From: Plakobranchus ocellatus
Lineage: Eukaryota; Mollusca; Gastropoda; Plakobranchidae
DNA length: 24,332 nucleotides
Reading direction: 5' to 3'
Assembly: GCA_019648995.1 (NCBI GenBank)
Contig: BLXT01002832.1
Location: forward strand, 1,973,354 to 1,997,685
The notes under the pieces were generated by a model. That model saw nothing but the letters and a program-made list of their open reading frames with translations. It ran no database searches and was not told the DNA's origin. The position numbers were made by a program, and so were the translations under genes. This document shows, piece by piece, positions 13,146 through 24,282 of the stretch (its first letter is position 1; every line of letters begins with the position of its first letter).

Positions 13146-15479
13146 GATCTGTTTTCTTGCTTGAAAAATCCCCCCTAATGCATATACAAAAAACTCAAGT
13201 TAAAATAAAAATCATCATCAACTTGAGCACACCACTATTGCCATCACCATTATCTGCTTCATCCCCTCCAAAATCAACATTATCAGTAAGTAAGACTGCT
13301 ATTACCTTGTAGTAATCATACAATTTCTAAAAATATAAACTTGGAAAAAAGTTTTTTTTTTTTTGTTTTTTTTTGCACAGAATGAAATGCCACACATAGG
13401 TAAGTGATTAATAATATCTGTTTTGAGATCTTAAGGAAAAACATAATGATTATCTATTGTATTTTGACATACATACTAAAAGCTACAAAATAGCTTGAAA
13501 GCTTAAATAAAAGAACAAGCTGAGATGACAGTATCACAAACCTACTTACAAAAATGCCCTCATCAGATTTTCATAGCACTGACCTCATCCAATTATCCTT
13601 TTCTTTATCCAATGACTTTTATCAGCATATTTTTAATTGAAACATTGGATTATCATGCCCCTACAGACTGCTAAAATAAGGATGTTGTAGCAATCTCACC
13701 ACCCTCCTCCCTTTTTTCACCTTGCTCAAAAATAAATTAAAAGTAGTTACCATAAGAATACCTATATTTATAACTCATGAAAAAAGGCGCAGTTTAATGA
13801 AAATTCAAAATTTACTCTGGAAATTTTAAAAACATGAAAGGCCTTTTGAGTTTTGTGTCTGACCCATATCATTTGATTAACTGATCACACCCTGGAATTA
13901 AAAAAAAACACAAACCCAAAACTTTTGCAACTTTCAACATTATGCATTAAAAGCTACACAATGAAAACCTGCCACGCAATAATAATATATTGATATTTCA
14001 ATTTTTGTTCTTGAGGTGCATAAAACATGGTTTTTTAACTTTTCTTACTTCATACTGATAATACAAATATGATTTATGACTCTTTTTTTTTTTTTCACTT
14101 GGCTTCAAGCAATAAAGAATTTCATATTTATTACTAACTGCCAAACTGGAATCTCAGAGCCAAATATGCTTTGGTTCACAAATAACAATGCTGTAGATAT
14201 GACATACCAATAAAAGGGTTTGTTTTTTGTGTGCTGCATTTTAACATAAGTGACACTTTTGTATATTAACATACTGGAGTGAAAAAAATCATAAAGCGTG
14301 CTCAGCACGAGAGAAGGATTTAAAACGTGTGAAATAAAATATTTATAAATATATTTATATAAATATATATACTATATACACTGTGCATAATCTTTTTAAG
14401 TGCTTAAAATGTATCGATATAACATTAACAATAATAAAGATTGAGTTGCAGTTGCTTACGAAAATGTTGTCATTGTAATAATAAAGCAGATCATGCTAAT
14501 TACAAATCACATCAAAGAGGAGATGCTCTTTCTCTTTCAATGATTATGTAACTGAGCATTTAAAACTACAACAGAAATGGATTCCAGCCCAATGTGTGTT
14601 CAGCGAGCAATAAGATAAACAATTGCAAGATTGTATTAAAATTCAGATAAGTAGATATAAGGACTCACATAGATTATCACACACTAAGTGTGTTACAGGC
14701 AAAAAAAAAAACCAAAAAAACTCAAGAATCCCTGAACCAGGTCAAACAAGCTTTCAGTTTCATCAAAGGTCATTTGATCAAGGATTAGATCTATTTTAAT
14801 TGAAAGACTGGGTCTTACAGTGATAATGTTGTGCCAATTCTTGAGAATATCACACATCTAGTGACTCACATAGGGTAAAAGAAAAGAAGACAAGGTTTAA
14901 AAAAAAAAAAGACAAAGGCAAATTATTACCATCCTTAATATTCTCGATAACGAAAACTTTATACACTCAGCGGTTGCCATGAAAGACCTGAGATTGAAGT
15001 GTTACAGTCACATACATAGTCTGAGAAAACAAAAATCATGCTCTATCAAATTTACGAGATGAATTGCAAAGAAAAGGTAAAACAAAATCCTTTTACCAAG
15101 AAATGCCCGCCTCTTTAAGAGGGACAGGAAAAGGTGCCGTCAATGTGTGACTGCAACAATGGAGAGCAAATCCAATAAAATTGCATTTTATGATTGCTGC
15201 AACCATCATCAAGAAAGGTGAAATATTTCTTTATCCACACTGCCACACAGCATATTTGGAAGTGTTTAGACTTTATCCATCAGGTAAAACAGGGCCATCA
15301 AGAGAAACTGGCATATGCTGTCATGGACAAACAATACTGAAGTCCCTTCAGTTTCTCCCATCATCCCTAGAAGCAAACAAATGACCCTAGCTGTAATTCA
15401 GTAGGGGCTCTGCAGATAGACCTCTGCTCTACTTTATTAGGCATTAGGGAATTACAAAAGGGCAGTGTATGGCCCTATG

Positions 15480-15578
15480 TCACGAGCTTGGCCTATCATA
15501 CACAGCTTCTCGGTGGTGCAGTTCCTTTATGCCTTCTTGAATACGCTTGAGGTGACCCACCTTTGTCACTCCCAGGTC
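15480..15578 (-). CDS. DGKD/DGKH: DGK terminal coding exon: end of SAM domain and stop
   Basis: 99 nt; the acceptor is TTGCCTCTGCAG, then DLGVTKVGHLKRIQEGIKEL (the last SAM helices), a short tail HHREAVYDRPSS and TGA at 15480-15482. DLGVTKVGH is the strongest match to the delta/eta SAM. There is no PDZ ligand motif at the C-terminus, unlike DGK zeta. Confidence 0.94.
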   Translation of the reverse strand, partial: DLGVTKVGHLKRIQEGIKELHHREAVYDRPSS

Positions 15579-18500
15579 CTGCAGAGGCAAAAGAAACAAA
15601 CTTAGATTAGTGAAGGTATATTTATGATATCCAAGATAATGAAACATATTATTATGGATTCTCCACCTGTTCTCAATCAAAGTTATCACGTGTTACACCC
15701 ATCTAACTTTTATAATGAACTTTCTTAAGGCTCACATTGCTTTGGGCACCCCAATATAACAAAAGATCACATTAAATCCTCAATCTATTCTGTTATTAAG
15801 GTCCAACTTCATGCCAGCTAATTGAAACTGCTTGTTAAGAGGAGATCTGAGACCATGAGTCGTGTGAGGTGTGAAGAAAGCTCATAATTTTGGTACATCT
15901 CAAATGTAAAAATATGCTCGCCAAGTGTTCAAGATATCTCTACAAAACTACTAGAGAATCTCATACGTAATTGCATATCACTGGTATATTTTTTTTTGAT
16001 AAATGCATGCTTCTCAGACAGGGACTTGTGTATTAACGAAGCCACTAATGTGGCTGTCAATGTCAGCTTAAGACCTGCTGCACAGGATAGACACACTCAT
16101 TAATTTTGAGTGACTTACAACAACAAGCCTCTTTGACACCTCATGTGATTGGGGTGTCTAAGACATGTGTGCATCAATCAGAGTGCTAATAATACTCTGT
16201 TATGTACCATGATCTAACCCTCTAACTCTGTAGTATACAGTCATCCCTTATTGACTGACATACTTACATTAGGCATACACTATCTATTCTTCAGTTTGTT
16301 TTAATGTCAAAGATACAATAAATTATCAAGGTTTAAATTTTTATGGACATCTATGGTACTTGCTTTTTTTTACAATGGGGAAAACATGTAAAAAAGGTAT
16401 TTTTTCCTAGTTGTGTCATCAGTCTGACAGCTGCAACCTTCTAACCCGGCTATCCTTGATTTCTCCACTGCTCTTACTTTGGCAATACAGTATGATGTGC
16501 TTAATTAATTTGGACATCTTTGAGTTAATAAAATGAAAAAAAAGCATCACCAATATCTTCTTGCATTATTGCTACAGCATATCTTAAAGGCCCTTCATGG
16601 CAGCTGACCATGATATTGTTCTTGTCTAAATTTATAGGCACAAATTTCGTAACTAAAGATTTACAGATTTAATGTGTATCAATTATTGCTGATCTTATCT
16701 TATTTTTTTTATATTTTGATTCCAATTACTTCTTTCTTTATATGACTTGTAATGATACTTGCTGGCCATGACCTGTTGTTGCTTACCTTCAGATCTCGTC
16801 TCTCTAAGTTAAGCAACTCAGCCCCTGTTATCTCATGTGACATAAAGCTCTCTTTGTAATCTCCAAGGGCCAAGCTTTCCAGCCACTGACCCACCTCCTC
16901 CAGTGTCCAGCTACGAATCTCAAAGGCTAAAAAGAGAGGAAAAAATTCAAATTCATTACCATAAGGACCTACTTATTTTTATTTAAATATATCTACATTT
17001 TCGGACTTATAGGCTTAGAATTCTAAGTTGTTTATTTTTTTTATAGATATTTTGTTCCTAAATGTTTACCAAATTTTGTACAATAATTCTGGAAAAAGTG
17101 GAGTTTACCATAATTGATATTCACAGGAAGAAACATAATGGTTCAATTCCTTGTAATATCAGGATGAAAAATGTATGATGAGCAGAGGAATGAACCGTCA
17201 ATTCAAATTATCTAAACACATGCTTACTGCAGTTCAAATTCATTGGACATCACTACAGGTCTATATCAGTATTTATGATTGCTCCCCTACCCCTTGAAAA
17301 AAAAATTGCACCAAAAAAACTCCAGCAGACCTCTTCCCTTCCGATGCGCATGTCAAACAATATAAGCTTCATAATGACTTTGGTAACGGTCTCTCTTTTT
17401 AAGGAAAATGGTAGCTAAATTGATACAGAGTGTGGCTTTAATGGCATTAATAATGAGCAGTGTGCACAAAAATTTTTGAGGCTTGAACTACTAAAACTTT
17501 GTGGCCTATTTTCACTTTGAAGCTTTCTTTCTGGTCAATCAGTCAATGCAGAACAATGCACTTTTCACTCAATTAAACTTTCAATGCTAATTTCAGTGGT
17601 CTACCTCTTTTAAAACTCGATTTATATATGTACGTATACAGGCCAGCCAGTAGTATCTCTGTGTACCTCATATAGTCTAAGGGCTATTACATTCTTATAA
17701 TATTGGTCAAAGATGTAAGTTGTACTGAGCAGAGTCTCAGAGCAAGGCCATATTGATTTCCAAATATAAAACTTAAGGCTGGGCAATGTGTAGAGTCTTA
17801 TATTTTACTCACACTATGGAAATTACTTGACCGAACTCACCCCGTGGTAAACAGCTCCTGTGCTTGTCTTTGCCTCGCCCTTTTAATCTGCTATAAACCT
17901 GTTTTAAGCGTCCCTGCTTGCGTTTTTGGTGCTCTAGTAAATTCACCTATCCGCGACAGATGTGCAAAGTAACAAAATAGGGATTTAATTTTAAAAAAGC
18001 TGTGTTTAAAAGACTCATTCAAGAACACATCAATATAAAAGCAAGATGTAAATACTAACTATTGTGAAAATATTGAAAACCTACAGCTGAAAATGTACAA
18101 TCCTAAAATTTTAAACACCTTTCATTCAAATACAGAAAAAAAGCCAATTCTTGGAGACAGTCTGCATGAGTCTTGAGGAGAATACATTTGTAGAACATTT
18201 TTGGCTCTCTGAAATGTTTATTAAGACATTTTTAAATGCTTACAGCTTCTAAGAATATCAACATTTTGTAGTGCAATTTTAAATACAGCAAAGTTTATGA
18301 GAGTCACATGATATACATTTCATAGTGTAGAAATAAATAAATAAAAGTAGTCTGGCTTGGCCTTGCCTGAGCTTCATACCTCTACAATAGGCTCTAAGTT
18401 GACAAGACCCACCAGATCTACAATCTTCTTCATCTCTTGTTCCAAACTTATCAAGGAGGCAGTCAGGTTGTCCTCTATGTTTGCTGACAACTGATGAAAA

Positions 18501-21500
18501 AACAAAGCAATGAGGATAATTATGATTTGAAAAAGGCCAGCCGGATTCACAACCGTTTTTTTTTTTTTTAATAGCCAGAAAAATTTCGAATATAAAAAAC
18601 ACCCCAAAAGTCCATTCCAAAGGCAGCATACTCTAAGACTTAAAAAAAACAAAGGCAGCCGGGACAATATTTTGAACCATGCAAAGTTCTGTTAATGACA
18701 AGAACATGTAAAGCTGTCAGGCTCTTGAAAAAAAAAGGTCAATAATTCCTACCCTATCTGATTTAAGGAAATTAAATTTCACCCGTCAACTAAAAGCTTC
18801 TCTTTGAATAGAGAAGTGTATTCTTTATTTTTATGCATATTGCCTGTGTAAAAATGGTGGTCAGGTGTACATCAGGCCAGGTTTGAACCTGCATCAGGAG
18901 AATCTCTGCAGACCTCAGGGTGAATTTCCTAGCCATTGTGTCACCAATGTTTTGTATACTTCTAGTTCTATTTAGTTGTAATGGTGTAGTATTGGCTTAA
19001 GATCATATGAAAACTCACGACAGAAGATGCAGTCTTATCTGTGAGGAAAAGGCTTGCTTCTTGATACAGTATCCTTGCCGCCTGGATTAGATCCACAACG
19101 TGACCTCGCAGGATAGGCTATTTAATTAAAAACAAAAAAACAATAAAAAACGACTGATAAGATTAATTAGCAATGCACTCTTGGTACATATAGATCTAAT
19201 TATTAATAACAATTATTTTGGTGGAAGCTATCTGATTAAAACACCTTTCATTTCGTCAGGATCATACATGGATCAATCTATCAAAATCTATTCAAACCTT
19301 TCAACCAAATAATGCTGGTTCTCATTATTTTAGAATCAGATATACGAGTGAATGTATATATGAATGTATATTTGAATATTAAGTTAAAATGAATACATAA
19401 CTTACCATTGGTGAAAAACATATTAAGAATACAAATGAAGGATTAATAAAAAAGAAAAAGAATATATTTTCAAAATTGCCTCTTACTCTGTTGAATATCT
19501 ACGAGACACAGATGTAGAGATACTGATTTGGAAAATAAGTTTCTAAAGGGCCTGGTAGTCATAAATAACTTGTGAGGAGTGAATATCAAGGTGACTCTTT
19601 AAGCCTTTCAAACGCAATCATACATCAAATGCATTCAATGACAATGTTAATATTAACCATGAATACTATAGCTTAATTTGTCCCAGAGGACTGAAAATTT
19701 TGGTACCACAACATATAAAATGAATTTTTACTAAAAAAAAACCAAAGCAACAGACATTATATACACACACAGGTTATACTTTAGCATACAGGTCAATCAT
19801 AAATCAACGGGGAGAAAATAACATTGCCTTAGAAACAGAGCCATTTTCTGCAATGGTCATTCATCGTATTTCTAGCAGACCTCTGGATAAATTTCATCAT
19901 ATTTCTAGCAGACCTCTGGATAAATCTCAATGGAGAAAATCTAGTTTTGAGCCGATTCAACTGAAAAGCATGTATTACACCTGGATCAAAGATGAAAATT
20001 AAAGGCTTCTTCCTCCCACGTTCCCCCCCACACACACACACACACTCACAAAAAAACCCCAAAAAATAGTAACATAAGATACAGAATCAATAGCAATGTC
20101 ATATAATCTCCAAAGAGCAGAAAGAAAAGAGGTTCTAACATCTTGATCACTTAGATTTATCTGGCTTCTGTTTTTAAAGTTTTGACTATAGGTCTATTTG
20201 AAGTTTCCATCGAATAAAACAGCAACATTTTTTACATGTGAACACAATATTCTTTTTTCTATTTCAACAATCTTTCTTTAAATTAAACTTCCGACTTTGC
20301 AGTGATTTGATGAATCTGTCTTCATTCCAGATTATTGCATGCTATTTTTCTTTCTAAAGGCACTCCTTTCTAACAAGGCAGCTCAAAATGCAATGAACTC
20401 ACATTTAAGTGATTAGATAATTAAGCCTACTAATTTAAAACATAAATAGTTTATCCCAACCCCTAAAAAAAAACATTTCTCACTTAACCCAAAACTATAT
20501 TATTAACATTTGAATTAAGAAGGCCATAATTGTTAAAAAATCCATTTGAAGAAAAATCCTAAAATGAATTGCTGCCTTAACAAACACTGACAATGTACAC
20601 AAAGGGATCAGAAAGAAAGCAGACAATTTAAACATGCTATGAGAGGGACAACAATCAATATATATATATTTTAAAATTTACTCACACACACAAAAAAACG
20701 TATTACACTTCCCCTCCTTACTGCCCCTAAAAACAATGATTCATAGAGAAACTTCAGGACCAAAAGGTAAATTTTGAGCCTCTCTGCCTCTTTTCTCACT
20801 TTCAGCAAGCTGTCAACTACAAACAACAATAACAGCATGCCTAATTGTGACACACACGAATCATAATTCAAAAAAATTTCTTAAGATCAGTCTGAATGTG
20901 TCAGAAATTGCATTTTAAAGATTTAAAACTATCGTTTAAGTATAAGCTTTAAAACAGTGAAAACCGAGTAGAGCCATGGTAATCATGTGCAGAGATATTA
21001 GTGATTAAAAAAAAAAAAGGAAAAGGAGGATAAAAATAAACTTTCAAATTCTCCTTTCTCCTTTCTCATAAGTGTTATATGTGACATCTGGCTCAATAAG
21101 ACTGTTCTTAAGACAAATCAGTGATTAGTGATTTGAAAAATGCAATTGTAGAAATATTTAAAAAATGTATGCTTTAACAATAAAAACAAAACAAAACAAA
21201 AAAATCAATGGAATTTGTATCAACAAACGACCTAAATGAAACTACACAGCAATACACATATATGTTTTGAAACCACTCTGAATGGATCACCAGTTGCATT
21301 TGACCTATTTCACATAATAAGAGTAATCTTACATTTTTTTTTTCAATGAGGCTGCATTATTGACATTGAAGTTAAAAAAAAAAAATTCCGAAAATGTTTT
21401 GAAGAAGAAAAAATTTACTTTATAGGCCTATACCTTTTCCTCGAAACTATTCTTTGCAGCTGACACCTCATCCAGATTGGTCTCAAGACCTACAACAATT

Positions 21501-24051
21501 TTCAAAGAGCAAGGCAACAATATTCAAGATCTTTGGCAACAACATCATCCATGGTAAACAGTAACTACAAGCCTGCATTGCTGACACTGGGACAAGATTA
21601 CAAGATACGAGGGGTGGAGTGAGACAGAAAAGTAGACCTAAAGTTGCTCAAGACAGAGAATGGGCCAAAAAAGGTCAGCTGATTGGAAGAGGGACATTGG
21701 TGGCAGCAAAGGGATTACTAAATCAGAGTAAGGCCAGTTAGCCTGATCAGAAATGACTGAATTTGGCAGGGCTGTGGAGGAAGATACTGTAAGGAGGGAG
21801 GATAGAGAAAACAGAAAAGATTCAGTTGACTGTCAAAGATGACAATCAATTAGTCAGAGCAGCTGACGTTCAGTTGATAAAAGCAGAAGAAAATTTAGTT
21901 GCTCAGGACAAATTTACTTAATGAAGGTAAAGATTTAGCTGGCTAGGCAGAGTAGGTTTACTTGATCATGGCAGAATAGGTTTAGCTGGTCAGGCCAGAA
22001 AAAGTTTACTTGGTAGGGCACATTTGGTTTAGTTAAGTAGGTTTAGTTTGTCAGGGCTCAGTAGTAGGCCAGAGTAGGTTTAGATGGTCAGGCCAGTGTG
22101 GGTTTAGTTGCAGGGCAGAGTTGTTTTAGCTAATCAAAGCATTACGTCTAATTGGACAAGAAAAAGTAGATTAAGTTGGTCAGGGTAGAGAAGATTTAGT
22201 TGGTCTGTTTCAGGCCAAATAGGTGGAGGTGAGTTGGTCAGGGCAAAGGAAGGTCAACTGATTGATACAAATAATTTTGATATAAAAGGAACAGATGCTT
22301 TGGGCAAATGAAAGAAGCTTATAGTGAGCTGCTGGCCAGGACAATGTAAGGGCGTTTTGTTAAAGCAGGGGGGGCATTCCAAGGTAGGGAATGTGCACGA
22401 GACAGCTGACTCTTAAGCAAATTCGCAAGGCACAAAACAGATTTATAGACGGCTACTAAAAATCCTTGCCAACCTGATAAATTTCACTGTCACTTGAATC
22501 CATCTGAGAGTGGAGGCAGTAGGACGTGAATGTAAAAAAAACAAAGGGCTTTAAAAACTTTTGGGAAAAATAAGAAATCCTGTTTTCAGATCTATTGATA
22601 ATTAAATGGAAGATTTAGTCTGACAACCTTTGTAAATAAATTATATTCAACTAAGCAATTTAAAAAAAAATAAAGAAAAACATTTTAGATGCCTTTGGAT
22701 GGTTTATGCTAGATTTAAGCAAATAATCTTTGTGATTCCAATTGGAATTTCTTAAAAGACAAACTCATTCAATGATCGGTACCTTTGATTTGCTTACAGA
22801 TTTTAATACAAAATCTTATTTGGAAAGGCATTTTTTGGCGACTTGCTTTGAAGAAACGCACATACACAAAACAGCTGTTGCTCATAGTTTTTTATTTCTG
22901 AGTTGTCAGCATAGCAGCAAGACAAAATGGGGAACTCAGTGGAGTCTGCTGAATTCCAGTACCTAAGAAGAGCAAGTTAGCTGATTAGTTCATTAATTCT
23001 ATGCAGCGAGATAAATAAGGAATAAGCAAGTGCTACACCCAAAACCTGTGACTAATTTAAAACAGCAGTAACCATGTGAAATAATCTGTGTTTTTTGGTT
23101 TTTTTTTTTTAAGAGTTTAGCATACTGACCTCTGCAAACTTTCCGACAGGGTAGAGACGATCCACGCATTCTGCTGTATGTTGAGCTCCAGGCATGAGTT
23201 CAACCTCCACTAAGCTGTGAGACTTGGCTGCGACTTTTACGCTGGTGATAAAAGTTAATAAACGTGTAAGAGGATCAAGCATGTGTCTATATTTAATTTC
23301 AGATTTAAATATACCACAATTATTACAAGGAATGAAAAAATAATAACAAATACCAAGTGACAAAAATAATATATGATTAAATATTGTAAAGTTATATAGA
23401 ATATGCTATATTTTCAGTAGGAGGTGGAGAGAAATACATATATGAAAAAAAGAAATATGAAAGCTACACTTCAATCATTAACAACAACAAAAATTAAGAA
23501 TATGTTATAAAAATTGGTCACTCGTATAACACACAAGAATCAGCATTGAATTCTGCATCATTTATTCCCCTTTTTTGTTTTTAAAATTTGACAGACTATG
23601 AACTAAATGAGTATGACTCGATCAAATCAGAAGAATCCGAAAATCAAGATGCTTCATATAGAAATAGACGATGACTTTGATGGTAATGCTACTGACTTTA
23701 AATGAATTCGTCTATTCATTTCTTGGAGACCATCCATGAAATTAGGCTTTCTTAAAAAGAAAAAAGACAAAATTATATTTATATGGGTACAAATAAAAGT
23801 GTTTATTTTATAAACTTATTTTATAAGTAAAAAATTATAGAAGCTATAAGTAGGCTACGATATTCAATCATCCAAACATGAATTATTTTACTCTTTTCAT
23901 TCGGGACTAACCTCTTGGTCACAGCTGATGCAGCCTCGACAAAGTTCAGCAATACCTGCATCTCATCCTCAGTCAAATTGAGAGGTTGTGGACTCACCGC
24001 ATGGTCCATCTTTTGCTTTTCTGACCAGGACTTAAGCACATGCTCAAATGT
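15480..24051 (-). CDS. DGKD/DGKH: Type II diacylglycerol kinase, delta/eta class (C-terminal exons, spliced, 5' partial)
   Basis: Diacylglycerol kinases phosphorylate diacylglycerol to phosphatidic acid, lowering PKC-type signalling; the delta/eta class is defined by PH, two C1, split catalytic and (isoform-dependent) C-terminal SAM domains. Here only the C-terminal ~290 residues are present. Exons on the - strand in order are 24051-23912, 23241-23130, a doubtful micro-exon at about 22503, 21489-21434, 19117-19019, 18490-18380, 17946-17841, 16926-16787 and 15578-15480. All well-supported junctions are GT-AG with matching phases. The first six or seven encode a helical linker (TFEHVLKSWSEKQKMDH, NIEDNLTASLISLEQEM); the last two encode the SAM domain, with ERRDLK joined to DLGVTKVGHLKRIQ, which matches the DGK delta/eta SAM as I remember it. 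Known for the family: the DGK-delta SAM self-assembles into polymers that control membrane recruitment. The catalytic domain lies to the right of the window. Delta and eta are vertebrate duplicates and cannot be separated here. Confidence 0.93.
15579..16786 (-). other. DGK intron inside the SAM domain, 1,208 bp
   Basis: Phase-0 GT-AG intron between ERRDLK and DLGVTK. No repeat, RNA gene or further exon was recognised. Confidence 0.85.
16787..16926 (-). CDS. DGKD/DGKH: DGK exon: first two thirds of the SAM domain
   Basis: 140 nt; 46 full codons after the split Ala. It encodes the opening Trp of SAM (SWTLEEVGQWLESL), the DYKESFMSHEITG core and ELLNLERRDLK, ending phase 0 at AAG|GTAAGC. The pattern W..EEV..WL...L..Y...F....I.G..LL.L is classic SAM. 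Reading through the donor would add 19 residues beginning VSNNRSWPAS and then a stop, truncating the domain. Confidence 0.93.
16927..17840 (-). other. DGK intron, 914 bp, phase 1
   Basis: Separates the basic linker exon from the SAM exon. AT-rich; nothing else recognised. Confidence 0.85.
17841..17946 (-). CDS. DGKD/DGKH: DGK exon: basic linker before SAM
   Basis: 106 nt; phase 0 start, phase 1 end (CGG G|GTGAGT), and the last G joins CC of the next exon to make Ala. It is Lys/Arg-rich: LLEHQKRKQGRLKQVYSRLK, then GRGKDKHRS. The basic character fits an exposed linker. It has higher CpG content than the flanking introns. Confidence 0.83.
17947..18379 (-). other. DGK intron, 433 bp, phase 0
   Basis: A short GT-AG intron with AT-rich sequence and no further feature. 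Confidence 0.85.
18380..18490 (-). CDS. DGKD/DGKH: DGK exon: LSANIEDNLTASLISLEQ segment
   Basis: 111 nt, 37 codons, phase 0 at both ends. The acceptor is TTTTTTCATCAG and the donor GAG|GTATGA. Heptad-like spacing in LTASLISLEQEMKKIVDLV suggests a coiled-coil helix. Confidence 0.88.
18491..19018 (-). other. DGK intron, 528 bp, phase 0
   Basis: Contains a 12-T run on the - strand near 18558-18570 and the tRNA-derived SINE fragment listed separately. Confidence 0.85.
18855..18945 (-). mobile_element. tRNA-derived SINE head (fragment)
   Basis: On the - strand, TGACACAATGG (18933-18943) matches the RNA polymerase III A box TRGCNNARYGG with one mismatch, and GGTTCAAACC (18880-18889) matches the B box. 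The spacing of about 43 nt between them is normal for a tRNA. The cloverleaf is not intact, so this is a retroposed tRNA-like head, not a working tRNA gene. The tail, beyond about 18855, is not defined. Confidence 0.55.
19019..19117 (-). CDS. DGKD/DGKH: DGK exon: PILRGHVVDLIQAARILY segment
   Basis: 99 nt, 33 codons, phase 0 at both ends. The acceptor is AATTAAATAG and the donor GTC|GTGAGT. It encodes an amphipathic helix, IQAARILYQEASLF. Being in frame at both ends, it could be skipped without a frameshift. Confidence 0.87.
19861..19926. repeat. 33-bp tandem duplication, two copies
   Basis: Copies at 19861-19893 and 19894-19926 share TTTCTAGCAGACCTCTGGAT and differ at only a few bases. The period is a multiple of three, which makes the - strand translation repeat FIQRSARN, but it lies inside an intron. 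Confidence 0.92.
20029..20050. repeat. CA microsatellite
   Basis: About nine CA dinucleotides with one CT interruption near the end, following a C run. Confidence 0.9.
21434..21489 (-). CDS. DGKD/DGKH: DGK short exon: LETNLDEVSAAKNSFEEK
   Basis: 56 nt; the acceptor TTGTTGTAG is followed by two bases completing a codon, then 18 residues predicted helical. The donor is AAG|GTATAG, phase 0. Confidence 0.8.
21816..22260. repeat. Diverged minisatellite, ~23-24-bp unit
   Basis: About 15-18 imperfect units on the + strand with consensus near GGTTTAGTTGGTCAGGCAGA plus 3-4 bases. TTTA anchors fall at 21934, 21957, 21981, 22005, 22028, 22079, 22103 and 22125, that is steps of 23, 24, 24, 23, 51 (two units, with an extra TTTA at 22042), 24 and 22. 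More decayed units may extend left to about 21640 (GGTCAGCTGATTGG). The array is purine- and G-rich compared with the surrounding intron. Confidence 0.85.
22488..22503 (-). CDS. DGKD/DGKH: Possible DGK micro-exon (10 or 16 nt)
   Basis: The flanking exons do not join in phase: 23130 ends at phase 0 but 21489 starts needing one earlier base. A strong acceptor (CTGCCTCCACTCTCAG) at 22504 followed by a GT after 10 nt (donor GTGACA) or 16 nt (donor GTGAAA) would repair the phase, giving MDSS or MDSSDS before LETNLDE. Both donors are weak, and another missed exon could do the same. Confidence 0.3.
23130..23241 (-). CDS. DGKD/DGKH: DGK exon: VKVAAKSHSLVEVEL segment
   Basis: 112 nt; the first C completes the Ser codon (AG|C) and the rest gives 37 residues, including VKVAAKSHSLVEVELMPG and CVDRLYPVGKFAE. 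The donor is GAG|GTCAGT, phase 0. The phase match to the preceding exon supports both. Confidence 0.87.
23242..23911 (-). other. DGK intron, 670 bp, phase 2
   Basis: GT-AG intron, AT-rich, with nothing further recognised. Confidence 0.85.
23912..24051 (-). CDS. DGKD/DGKH: DGK exon: helical linker, TFEHVLKSW segment
   Basis: 140 nt, phase 0 at its start (acceptor TGTCTTGCAG) and phase 2 at its end (AAGAG|GTTAGT). It encodes TFEHVLKSWSEKQK, then LTEDEMQVLLNFVEAASAV, a helix-rich region. The split last codon becomes Ser with the next exon. Confidence 0.88.
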
Positions 24052-24250
24052 CTGCAAGACATACATAAACAAATTATATATTTGAAAGCCATCCTATCAA
24101 AACAACTTGTCTGGATAGGCATTGATGAATCTCATTTACCCGAATAATTCTTTTCAAAAATAAAAAAAAAGGACACCATCAACTCATTACTGCTATCAAG
24201 AGTGCATTTGAAATACTCCCCCCCCCCCCCCCCCCCCCCAAAAAAAAACC

Positions 24251-24282
<32 letters not shown>

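Larger units (their letters stand above)
11921..15479 (-). other. Probable DGK 3'UTR and adjoining intergenic sequence
   Basis: Sequence directly downstream of the DGK stop codon. On the - strand it is T-rich, as many animal 3'UTRs are. Possible AATAAA signals on the - strand correspond to + strand TTTATT at 15433-15438, 14127-14132 and 12297-12302; which is used is unknown. A possible Pumilio match (TGTATATA on the - strand) lies at 14373-14380. It contains two short hairpins near 13.0-13.15 kb. Only the part next to the stop is certain to be 3'UTR. Confidence 0.45.
19118..21433 (-). other. DGK intron, 2,316 bp, phase 0
   Basis: The largest DGK intron in the window. It contains a 33-bp tandem pair (19861-19926), a CA microsatellite (20029-20050) and A-rich or TA-rich runs. 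No exon or RNA gene was recognised. Confidence 0.85.
21490..23129 (-). other. DGK intronic region (possibly split by a micro-exon)
   Basis: About 1.6 kb between secure exons. It contains the minisatellite at 21816-22260 and the candidate micro-exon near 22503. A possible acceptor at about 22964 (- strand) opens a long frame, but the phase does not fit the neighbouring exons. Confidence 0.75.

Noticed and set aside
14335..14385. AT palindromic stretch as an origin or promoter
   Set aside because: Simple TATA/ATAT low complexity with no accompanying elements.
15181..15384. 67-codon + strand frame next to the DGK stop
   Set aside because: It lies antisense to the likely DGK 3'UTR and shows no domain.
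18279..18667. Two long overlapping - strand frames
   Set aside because: One is the real DGK exon 18380-18490 read through into its introns; the other is a shadow frame of the same region.
18855..18945. Functional tRNA gene
   Set aside because: The A and B boxes are present but imperfect, and acceptor, D and anticodon stems do not form, so it fits a retroposed remnant better.
22860..22964. Possible extra DGK exon after the acceptor TTGCTCTTCTTAG on the - strand
   Set aside because: The frame that stays open needs two bases carried in, which the upstream exon (phase 0) cannot supply; the in-phase frame stops after eight codons.
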